DNA from: Mangrovimicrobium sediminis
GTDB lineage: Bacteria > Pseudomonadota > Gammaproteobacteria > Pseudomonadales > Halieaceae
Direction of reading: 5' to 3'
Length of the DNA stretch: 64,000 nt
Assembly (NCBI RefSeq): GCF_004745945.1
Contig: NZ_SRLE01000006.1
Coordinates: 186,001 to 250,000 of the forward strand
Shown: piece after piece, positions 54,846 through 64,000 of the stretch
How the letters are laid out: every line of letters begins with the position of its first letter
Numbering within the stretch: the first letter of the stretch is position 1
The notes under the pieces: model-generated
Told to the model about the DNA's origin: nothing
The model's database searches: none
Seen by the model: the letters and a program-made list of their open reading frames with translations, nothing else
Made by a program: the position numbers and the translations under genes

Positions 54846-54958
54846 ACTTTTTAATCAAGCCCGAAATCAGTTTTTATTCTCTTTAAATACAGTATGTTAG
54901 AGAGAGCAAACCCCAAGTCGCCTGCAATCGGGCACCTCTCCTACAGGTTTTCGACACC

Positions 54959-54991
54959 GTCACATAGTGACAAATATTGTCATATGGTGAC
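54959..54991. promoter_or_regulatory. Two GTCA/GTGAC dyads in the pilA-pilB spacer, candidate activator sites
   Basis: GTCACATAGTGAC (54959-54971) and GTCATATGGTGAC (54979-54991) have centres 20 bp apart, about two helical turns. Read toward pilA they include TGTC elements, and a GTGTC lies adjacent at 54953-54957, resembling the clustered TGTC boxes bound by PilR. They lie about 140-170 bases above the predicted pilA start. The spacer 54741-55222 otherwise holds only promoters and no gene. Confidence 0.5.
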
Positions 54992-55086
54992 GCGGCGGAC
55001 CGCGCCCGTCGACTGTCGCCCGCCCGCACCACCGGCGGCTCACCACAGCCGAGCGTTGCAACACCCATATAATGAATGCAGACGAA

Positions 55087-55102
55087 GTCACAAAATCGTG
55101 AC
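55087..55102. promoter_or_regulatory. Third GTCAC/GTGAC dyad, close to the pilB promoter
   Basis: GTCACAAAATCGTGAC has the same arms as the dyads at 54959-54991 but a 6-base centre. It ends 18 bases before the pilB -24 element, closer than usual for a sigma-54 enhancer. It may instead serve a repressor or a factor that balances pilA and pilB. Confidence 0.4.
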
Positions 55103-55120
55103 ATTTCCCCATTCTCTTCT

Positions 55121-55136
55121 TGGCAAAACCTATGCC
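55121..55136 (+). promoter_or_regulatory. Sigma-54-type promoter of pilB
   Basis: TGGCAAAACCTATGCC has GG and GC separated by exactly 10 bases and a good TGGCA half. It is 87 bases upstream of the pilB ATG. A TATACT box at 55155-55160 without a correctly spaced -35 is an alternative or additional start. Confidence 0.65.
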
Positions 55137-55222
55137 CGGGGCAAGCCCAATGTTTATACTGAGCCGAATCAGGGAGTTACGTAACCCACACAGAGAACTC
55201 CTTCACCGGAGCCTGGGCTCGA

Positions 55223-56938
55223 ATGAACGACAAGGGTATAGGACAACTCAGTGGCCTCGCCGGACGACTGGTCGCGGAAGGCCTGCTCTCCGCGGAAGAC
55301 GCGGTGGACGCACAACGCGAATCCTCCATGCAGAGGGTTCCGTTTGTCTCGTTCCTGGTCGAGCGAAAGAACGTCAACAGCGACCGTCTTGCCGCCGTGG
55401 CCTCACAGGAGTTCGGCGTCCCCCAGTTTGATATCAGCGCCTTCGACATGTCGGTGATGCCCGCCGGGCTGGTCAAGCCCGAACTGGTCACCAAACACCA
55501 CGCCATACCCCTGTTCCGTCGCGGCAATCGCCTGTTTATCGCGGTGTCGGACCCGACCAACCTGGCGGCGCTGGACGAGATCAAGTTTCACACCGGCATC
55601 AATACCGATGCAGTGCTGGTAGAGGAGCGCGCCCTCAGCAAACTGATCCAGGCCTGGAGCGACGCCCAGGATTCCCTCGGCGACGGTCTCATGGACCTCG
55701 ACCAGGAAGAACTCGAAAGCATCGATATCTCCACCGGCGAGGCGCCCCAGGGGGAAGAAGGTGGCGAGGCTGTCGACGAGACGCCGATCGTGCGCTTCGT
55801 CAACAAGGTACTGATCGACGCTATCAAGCAGGGCGCTTCGGACATTCACTTCGAGCCCTACGAGCACGACTACCGCGTGCGTTTCCGCACCGACGGCGTA
55901 CTGCGCGAGGTCATCCGCCCGCCGCGCAACCTGGCCGGTCGCCTGGCGGCGCGTCTCAAGGTCATGTCGCAAATGGACATCTCCGAGCGCCGCATCCCGC
56001 AGGACGGGCGCATCCAGATGAAACTCTCGCGCAACCGCGCCATCGACTTTCGTGTGAACACACTGCCCACGCTGTTCGGCGAGAAGATCGTACTGCGTAT
56101 CCTCGACCCGACCAGCGCGCAGATGGGCATCGACGCCCTGGGCTACGAGGATGAGCAAAAGGCCCTGTACATGAAGGCCCTGCACCAGCCGCAGGGTATG
56201 ATCCTGGTGACCGGCCCGACCGGTTCCGGTAAAACCGTATCGCTGTACACCGGCCTCAACATCCTGAACACGCCGGAGCGCAACATCTCCACCGCGGAGG
56301 ACCCGGTGGAAATCAACCTCTCCGGCATCAACCAGGTGCACGTGAACCCGAAGGTGGGACTCAACTTCGCCGAGGCCCTGCGCTCCTTCCTGCGCCAGGA
56401 CCCCGACATCATCATGGTCGGTGAGATTCGTGACCTCGAGACCGCGGAAATCGCGATCAAGGCCGCGCAAACCGGTCACCTTGTGTTGTCCACCCTGCAC
56501 ACCAACAGCGCCGCGGAAACCATCACTCGCCTGCTCAACATGGGTGTGCCCTCGTTCAACGTGGCGACCTCGGTAGACCTGATCATCGCCCAGCGCCTGG
56601 CGCGCCGCCTGTGCAAGGAGTGCGCGGCACCCGCGGACCTGCCGGAAGACGTACTGCTCAAGGAAGGCTTCACCGGGGAACTGCTTAAGGACGCGACGAT
56701 TCGCAAGGCCGTCGGCTGCGACCTGTGTATCGAGGGCTACAAAGGGCGGGTAGGTATCTACGAGGTCGTGCGCATCACGCCGAAGATGGCCTCGATGATC
56801 ATGGAGGGCGGCAACTCCCTCGAACTGCAGGAACTGGCCACCGCGGAGGGCTTCGCCACCCTGCGCCAGTCGGCCCTGCTCAAGGTTGCCCGCGGTATGA
56901 CTTCGCTGGAAGAAGCCAATCGTATTACCGTCGATTAA
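55223..56938 (+). CDS. pilB: Type IV pilus extension ATPase PilB
   Basis: A 571-residue hexameric ATPase that powers pilus extension. An N-terminal MshEN-like domain, which binds cyclic di-GMP in some relatives, covers about residues 1-150. The ATPase core has Walker [13 protein letters not shown] (331-342), Walker [14 protein letters not shown], and the tetracysteine element CKEC near 475 with CDLC about 40 residues later. The ATG at 55223 has GGAG 11 bases upstream, somewhat far. First gene of pilB-pilC-pilD-coaE. Confidence 0.96.
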   Translation: MNDKGIGQLSGLAGRLVAEGLLSAEDAVDAQRESSMQRVPFVSFLVERKNVNSDRLAAVASQEFGVPQFDISAFDMSVMPAGLVKPELVTKHHAIPLFRRGNRLFIAVSDPTNLAALDEIKFHTGINTDAVLVEERALSKLIQAWSDAQDSLGDGLMDLDQEELESIDISTGEAPQGEEGGEAVDETPIVRFVNKVLIDAIKQGASDIHFEPYEHDYRVRFRTDGVLREVIRPPRNLAGRLAARLKVMSQMDISERRIPQDGRIQMKLSRNRAIDFRVNTLPTLFGEKIVLRILDPTSAQMGIDALGYEDEQKALYMKALHQPQGMILVTGPTGSGKTVSLYTGLNILNTPERNISTAEDPVEINLSGINQVHVNPKVGLNFAEALRSFLRQDPDIIMVGEIRDLETAEIAIKAAQTGHLVLSTLHTNSAAETITRLLNMGVPSFNVATSVDLIIAQRLARRLCKECAAPADLPEDVLLKEGFTGELLKDATIRKAVGCDLCIEGYKGRVGIYEVVRITPKMASMIMEGGNSLELQELATAEGFATLRQSALLKVARGMTSLEEANRITVD

Positions 56939-56976
56939 AACAACGCTAAAGATCAGCACACAGGACATCGAACACT

Positions 56977-58197
56977 ATGGCAACGGCAACCGGGAACGAC
57001 GTATTCACCTGGAGCGGGACCGACAAGAACGGCCGCACCGCCAAGGGCGAAATTTCCGCTGCGAGCAGCGCCATGGCCAAGGCGCAGCTGCGCCGGCAGG
57101 GTATCGTGCCCAAGGCTGTCAGGAAAAAACCCAAGCCGCTGTTCGGCTCGGGCAAAGGTAAGCCGATCAAGCCGGCGGACATCGCGGTATTCACCCGCCA
57201 GATGGCAACGATGATGAAAGCCGGCGTGCCGCTGGTGCAAAGCTTCGACATCGTGGTCGATGGCCTGGAAAAGCAGCGCATGCGCGAGATGGTCGCGGAG
57301 ATCCGTACCGATGTCGCCTCCGGTAATGGCCTGGCGCCGTCCCTGGAGAAGTTCCCGCGCCACTTCGACGAACTGTTCTGCTCCCTCATCGCCTCCGGTG
57401 AAGACTCCGGTACGCTGGAGGTCATGCTCGACCGGGTGGCCACCTACAAGGAAAAGACCGAAGCGCTGAAGGCCAAGATCAAGAAGGCCATGACCTACCC
57501 GATCGCGGTCATCGTGGTCGCGGTCGTGGTGACCCTGATCCTGCTAATCAAGGTAATTCCCGTATTCGCCAAGACCTTCGAGGGCTTCGGCTCGGAATTG
57601 CCCGCGTTCACCAAGTTCGTGCTCAACATCTCCTATTTCGTGCAGGACTGGTGGTTCATAGGGCTTGTCGGCGCGGCCGTGGCCATATTCACGTTCCGCG
57701 AGGCGAAGGTCCGCTCGGTTCGCTTCTGCGAGTTCCTGGACCGGCTGGCCCTCAAGATTCCCATCGTCGGTGGCATCGTCCACGACGCTGTCGTCGCGCG
57801 CTTCTCGCGCACCCTGTCCACCACTTTCGCCGCCGGTGTTCCGCTGGTCGACGCCCTGGACTCCACCGCCGGTGCCGCGGGCAACTCGGTGTACGCCCAC
57901 GCTATCCGCCAGATCCGCGACGATGTAACTTCCGGTACCACGCTGTACAACTCGATCAAGTCCACCGGCATTTTCCCGCACATGCTGTTGCAGATGGTGT
58001 CCATCGGTGAAGAATCCGGTGCCCTCGACGAGATGCTGGGCAAAGTGGCCGACCACTACGAGGCCGCGGTAGACGATGCCGTGGACAACCTCAGCTCGCT
58101 GCTCGAGCCGCTGATCATGTCGGTACTGGGCATTCTGGTGGGCGGCCTGATGATCGCCATGTACCTGCCGATCTTCATGCTGGGTTCCGTCATCTGA
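56977..58197 (+). CDS. pilC: Type IV pilus inner-membrane platform protein PilC
   Basis: A 406-residue polytopic protein and paralogue of GspF. It has two T2SSF domains (FTRQMATMMKAGVPLVQSFD and FSRTLSTTFAAGVPLVDAL) and three to four TM helices. The N-terminal tail FTWSGTDKNGRTAKGEI is typical of PilC. It lies 38 bases after pilB and four bases before pilD. Confidence 0.96.
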   Translation: MATATGNDVFTWSGTDKNGRTAKGEISAASSAMAKAQLRRQGIVPKAVRKKPKPLFGSGKGKPIKPADIAVFTRQMATMMKAGVPLVQSFDIVVDGLEKQRMREMVAEIRTDVASGNGLAPSLEKFPRHFDELFCSLIASGEDSGTLEVMLDRVATYKEKTEALKAKIKKAMTYPIAVIVVAVVVTLILLIKVIPVFAKTFEGFGSELPAFTKFVLNISYFVQDWWFIGLVGAAVAIFTFREAKVRSVRFCEFLDRLALKIPIVGGIVHDAVVARFSRTLSTTFAAGVPLVDALDSTAGAAGNSVYAHAIRQIRDDVTSGTTLYNSIKSTGIFPHMLLQMVSIGEESGALDEMLGKVADHYEAAVDDAVDNLSSLLEPLIMSVLGILVGGLMIAMYLPIFMLGSVI

Positions 58198-58201
58198 TAC
58201 G

Positions 58202-59086
58202 GTGTCCTCGCTTACGCTACTCGACGCGCTGAATCAGAACGGCTGGCTGCTGCTCGGCAGCCTGCTGGCACTCGGGCTGATCGTCGGCAGTTTCCTCAAT
58301 GTGGTCATCTATCGCCTGCCGGTGATGATGGAAACCCGCTGGCGTGCCGATTGCTGCGAATTGCTGGAGCTGCCGCAGGAGAAGACCGACCGGCCGCTCA
58401 GCCTGGCTTTTCCCAATTCCCACTGCCCGGCCTGCGAGGCGCCGATCCGCGCCTGGCAGAACATCCCGGTCATCAGCTACCTGCTACTGCGCGGACGCTG
58501 CGCCAATTGCGCCGTACACATCCCTCTGCGCTACCCGCTGGTGGAACTGGTCACCGGCCTGATAACCGCAGCCCTGGCCTGGCACTTCGACGCCTCCCTC
58601 GCCCTGTGCGGCGCCATGTTTTTCACCTGGGTGCTCATCGCCCTGACCATGATCGACGTCGATCACCAGTTGCTGCCCGACGACCTCACCCTGCCCCTGC
58701 TGTGGCTGGGCCTGGCCTTCAATCTCGGCGGCACTTTCGTACCCCTGGCCGATGCGGTGATCGGCGCCATGGCCGGTTATCTCAGCCTGTGGAGCGTGTT
58801 CTGGCTGTTCAAGCTGCTCACCGGCAAGGAGGGCATGGGTTATGGGGATTTCAAGTTGCTTGCCGCGCTGGGCGCGTGGCTTGGCTGGCAGGCACTGCCG
58901 CTGATCATCCTGTTGTCGTCCCTGGTGGGCGCGGTGGTCGGCCTGGCGCTGGTATTCGCGCGCCGTCACGGCCGCGACGTCCCCATACCTTTCGGCCCCT
59001 ACCTGGCCGCGGCCGGCTGGATCGCGCTGCTTTGGGGCGAACAGATTACCGGCGTCTACCTGCGCAGCGCCGGCCTCGGGCCCTGA
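58202..59086 (+). CDS. pilD: Prepilin peptidase / N-methyltransferase PilD
   Basis: A 294-residue bifunctional membrane enzyme that removes prepilin leaders and N-methylates the new Phe. The cytoplasmic zinc-type motif CPAC and CANC pairs lie around residues 76-105. The aspartate protease residues are in MIDVDHQLLPDDL and the GYGDFKLLA (GxGD) motif. About eight TM helices are predicted. The GTG at 58202 follows pilC by four bases. Because the gsp operon lacks gspO, PilD probably serves both systems. Confidence 0.95.
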   Translation: MSSLTLLDALNQNGWLLLGSLLALGLIVGSFLNVVIYRLPVMMETRWRADCCELLELPQEKTDRPLSLAFPNSHCPACEAPIRAWQNIPVISYLLLRGRCANCAVHIPLRYPLVELVTGLITAALAWHFDASLALCGAMFFTWVLIALTMIDVDHQLLPDDLTLPLLWLGLAFNLGGTFVPLADAVIGAMAGYLSLWSVFWLFKLLTGKEGMGYGDFKLLAALGAWLGWQALPLIILLSSLVGAVVGLALVFARRHGRDVPIPFGPYLAAAGWIALLWGEQITGVYLRSAGLGP

Positions 59087-59090
59087 TGCC

Positions 59091-59705
59091 ATGCCCGCGA
59101 GCCTGGTGGTGGGTGTTACCGGCGGTATCGGCAGCGGCAAGTCCGCGCTGACCGAACGGCTGGCCGCACACGGCATCGCGGTGGTCGACGCCGACCTCGC
59201 CTCCCGGGTGATTGTCGAGCCGGGGCGTCCCGCCCTCGTGGCGATTGCCGAACACTTCGGTGCCGACATCCTCAACAGCGACGGCGCCCTGGACCGCGCC
59301 GCCCTGCGCGCGCAGGTGTTCGCCGACCCCGAACAGCGCCGCTGGCTGGAAGCCCTCACCCACCCCCTGATCGGCGAGGAGATTCGCGCTCAGTTGGCGG
59401 CCGCGGAGTCGCCCTACGCGGTGCTGGTATCGCCACTATTGCTGGAATCGGCGCAGCGCCAGCTGGCCGACCTGGTGGTGGTTGTGGATGTGCCGGAGGA
59501 AGTACAGGTGCAGCGCACCATGGCGCGCGACGCTAACGACGAGGCCCAGGTGCGACGGATCATGGCGGCGCAAATGACCCGGGCGCAGCGCCTGGAGCAG
59601 GCAGACATCGTGGTGGACAACACCCGGCCGCTGGCCGAGCTGGATTCGCTGGCGGAGGAACTGCACCGGGAGTTTCTCGCCCGGGCGGAGGCGGCTCGCA
59701 GCTGA
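59091..59705 (+). CDS. coaE: Dephospho-CoA kinase
   Basis: A 204-residue P-loop kinase for the last step of CoA synthesis. The P-loop GVTGGIGSGKSALTE is at the N-terminus, followed by DADLASRVIVEPG and the lid region RTMARDANDEAQVRRIMAAQM. It starts four bases after the pilD stop. The zapD and yacG genes that often follow coaE are absent; the convergent mutT ends six bases away. Confidence 0.95.
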   Translation: MPASLVVGVTGGIGSGKSALTERLAAHGIAVVDADLASRVIVEPGRPALVAIAEHFGADILNSDGALDRAALRAQVFADPEQRRWLEALTHPLIGEEIRAQLAAAESPYAVLVSPLLLESAQRQLADLVVVVDVPEEVQVQRTMARDANDEAQVRRIMAAQMTRAQRLEQADIVVDNTRPLAELDSLAEELHREFLARAEAARS

Positions 59706-59711
59706 CGGGTG

Positions 59712-60158
59712 TTACTGCCCCGCGTCCCCGCCGGTACTTGCCGCAGGCAGCGATAGCAACTCAACCGCGGCGACGATAGGCTGGTTGGCGGCGGGAAAGG
59801 CGTGCTCGCGCAGCTGTCCCACATCGACCCAGCGCATCGGCTGTCCCTCCAGCGCACGCGGCTCACCGGCGAACTCCCACACCACGTGAACATCGAGCAG
59901 GACCTGCTTGTCGCCGTAGTCGTGGCGCACTTCCAGCAGGGCGGATGTGCGGGTCGGCTGGATCCCCAGCTCCTCGCGCAACTCGCGACCGAGGCCCTCG
60001 GCCAGGGATTCGCCCGCCTCCAGCTTGCCGCCGGGAAACTCCCAGAGGCCGCCCTGGTGGGCGTCGTCGGCACGGCGGGTGAGCAGCACGCGACCATCCG
60101 TATCCAGGATCACCGCCACCGCAACATGCACGGCGGCAGCGTCAGAACCAGCACTCAT
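59712..60158 (-). CDS. mutT: MutT-type Nudix hydrolase (8-oxo-dGTP diphosphatase)
   Basis: A 148-residue Nudix protein. The Nudix box is complete: GGKLEAGESLAEGLGRELRE followed by ELGI. The pattern WEFPGGKLEAGE and the C-terminal PAANQPIVAAV fit MutT, which hydrolyses 8-oxo-dGTP to prevent A:T to C:G mutations. It starts one base after the argJ stop, as in the secA-argJ-mutT order of Pseudomonas. Confidence 0.92.
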   Translation of the reverse strand: MSAGSDAAAVHVAVAVILDTDGRVLLTRRADDAHQGGLWEFPGGKLEAGESLAEGLGRELREELGIQPTRTSALLEVRHDYGDKQVLLDVHVVWEFAGEPRALEGQPMRWVDVGQLREHAFPAANQPIVAAVELLSLPAASTGGDAGQ

Positions 60159-60159
60159 T

Positions 60160-61386
60160 TCAGGACCGGTATTCCGCGTTGATGCGCACGTAGTCGTAAG
60201 AGAAGTCGGTGGTCCAGACGCTGGCGCTGGCCGCGCCGCGTGCCAGTTCGATGCGAATGACGATCTCCTCGGGTTTCATCGCCGCGACGCCCTGCTCCTC
60301 GGTATAGCTGGCGGCGCGACAGCCGCGCTCGGCGATCAGCACATCGTTGAGGTAGACGCCGACGAGGTTGACGTCGAGGTCCTCCAGCCCGGCGCGCCCG
60401 ATCGCCGCCAGCAGCCGCCCCCAGTTGGGGTCGGAGGCGAACAGGGCGGTTTTCACCAGGGGTGAATGGGCGATGGTAAAGGCCACGTCCAGGCACTCCT
60501 GCTCGTCGCGACCGCCATCGACCTGCACGGTGACGAACTTGCTGGCGCCCTCGCCGTCGCGCACCAGGCCCTGGGCGAGGTTGACGCACACGCTCTCCAC
60601 CGCCTCGGCCAGCGCGGCGAACAGCGGCGACGAGGTATCGGAGAGCGGGGAGTTGCCGGCGGCACCGGTGGCCACCAGCACGCAGGCGTCGTTGGTCGAG
60701 GTATCGCCATCCACGGTGATGCGATTGAACGACAGTTCCGCGGCACGGCTGATGATGCCCTGCAGTACCTCGCGCTCCACCGCGGCATCGGTGGCGATAT
60801 AGCCGAGCATGGTCGCCATGTTCGGCCGGATCATACCGGCGCCCTTGGCGATACCGGTGACCACGTAGTCACGGCCCTCGCAGTGGAAGCGCAGGGAGTG
60901 GCCCTTGGGGCGGGTGTCAGTGGTCATGATGCCGCTGGCCGCGGCGGCCCAGCCATCGGCGTCCAGTTCGGCCAGCGCTGTGGGCAGCACCGCCTCGATC
61001 TTCGCCACCGGCAGCGGTTCACCGATCACCCCTGTAGAAAAAGGCAGCACCGCCTCGACCGGCACCCCCGCCGCGTCACCCAGCAGCTCGCAGCAGCGCT
61101 GGGCATCGGCCATGCCGCGCTCGCCGGTGCCGGCGTTGGCATTGCCGGTGTTGGTCAGCAGGTAGCGCACCGCGCCACTGGTTTGCGCCAGGTGGCGCCG
61201 GGACAGGGTCACCGGCGCGGCACAGAACGCGTTGCGGGTGAATACGCCTGCGCAGGTCGCGCCGGCGGCGAGTTCCATGACCACGACATCGCGGCGCCCG
61301 GGCTTCTTGATGCCCGCGCTGACGGTAGCCAGGCGCAGGCCGGGAACCGGATACAACTCGGGCAGAGCGCCCTCACCTACTGCCAT
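60160..61386 (-). CDS. argJ: Glutamate N-acetyltransferase / N-acetylornithine acetyltransferase
   Basis: A 408-residue enzyme of the arginine cyclic acetyl pathway. It self-cleaves into alpha and beta chains before the Thr in the PNMATMLGYIATDA motif (about residue 191). Other signatures are LLTNTGNANAGTGERGM and ITVDGDTSTNDACVL. The ATG at 61386 has CGAGGAGA upstream. It lies 16 bases after secA. Confidence 0.95.
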   Translation of the reverse strand: MAVGEGALPELYPVPGLRLATVSAGIKKPGRRDVVVMELAAGATCAGVFTRNAFCAAPVTLSRRHLAQTSGAVRYLLTNTGNANAGTGERGMADAQRCCELLGDAAGVPVEAVLPFSTGVIGEPLPVAKIEAVLPTALAELDADGWAAAASGIMTTDTRPKGHSLRFHCEGRDYVVTGIAKGAGMIRPNMATMLGYIATDAAVEREVLQGIISRAAELSFNRITVDGDTSTNDACVLVATGAAGNSPLSDTSSPLFAALAEAVESVCVNLAQGLVRDGEGASKFVTVQVDGGRDEQECLDVAFTIAHSPLVKTALFASDPNWGRLLAAIGRAGLEDLDVNLVGVYLNDVLIAERGCRAASYTEEQGVAAMKPEEIVIRIELARGAASASVWTTDFSYDYVRINAEYRS

Positions 61387-61402
61387 CGCCTGTGTCTCCT
61401 CG

Positions 61403-64000
<2,598 letters not shown>

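Noticed and set aside
54959-55102. CRP/FNR sites in the pilA-pilB spacer
   Set aside because: The CRP consensus is TGTGA-N6-TCACA. The dyads here have the reverse arrangement (GTCAC then GTGAC) and shorter centres, so CRP is not a good fit.

Overview
The window is a GC-rich chromosomal segment from a gammaproteobacterium. The gene set (type IV pili with Pil-Chp chemosensing, a complete type II secretion operon, beta carbonic anhydrase, nadC-ampDE and pilABCD-coaE neighbourhoods) resembles Pseudomonas and the marine Cellvibrionales/Halieaceae. That placement is my inference from gene content, not a database result. No tRNA, rRNA, CRISPR array, insertion sequence or phage gene was seen. Coding density is very high, genes commonly overlap by 1-13 bases, and TTG starts are frequent.

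Region 1 (1-10.0 kb, minus strand) is a reduced Pil-Chp cluster in the order pilG, pilI, pilJ, chpA. The giant hybrid kinase ChpA is divided into two proteins: an N-terminal FimL-like/Hpt protein, and a CheA-type protein that runs off the left edge. pilH and pilK are absent from their usual places. Behind it (10.0-13.2 kb) lie a hypothetical protein and a degenerate NtrC-type AAA+ protein that lacks the sigma-54 contact loop.

Region 2 (13.2-18.9 kb) holds a tyrosine-phosphatase-like protein, a cardiolipin synthase, an NSS-family sodium symporter and an aminopeptidase P. Region 3 (18.9-30.5 kb, minus strand) is a complete gspC-D-E-F-G-H-I-J-K-L-M-N operon with a candidate sigma-70 promoter before gspC. 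No gspO is present, so the pilus peptidase PilD at 58.2 kb probably processes the Gsp pseudopilins.

Region 4 (30.5-43.9 kb) is mostly housekeeping: trmH, carbonic anhydrase, a GAF/degenerate-GGDEF protein, a thiamine-binding-like protein coupled to an APH-type kinase, yajQ, panE, a Ser/Thr kinase next to an FHA/sigma-54 activator, ampE-ampD, nadC, rraA and an acyl-CoA dehydrogenase. Region 5 (43.9-47.3 kb) is a LysR regulator and malate synthase G, with nearly identical 17-bp dyads in front of both.

Region 6 (47.4-59.7 kb) is surface biogenesis. It contains an OafA-like acyltransferase, then a translationally coupled three-gene operon (polyprenyl-phosphate-sugar-synthase-like GT2 plus two paralogous TMTC-like membrane proteins with DD, SKEN and EHRNYLPS motifs). 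This operon lies directly downstream of the major pilin pilA, with pilB-pilC-pilD-coaE divergent from pilA. pilA and pilB each have a sigma-54-type promoter with exact GG-N10-GC spacing, and the intergenic region carries three GTCAC/GTGAC dyads. The operon is a strong candidate for an uncharacterised pilin O-glycosylation system. Region 7 (59.7-64 kb, minus strand) is mutT, argJ and the C-terminal 866 codons of secA, which continues past the right edge.
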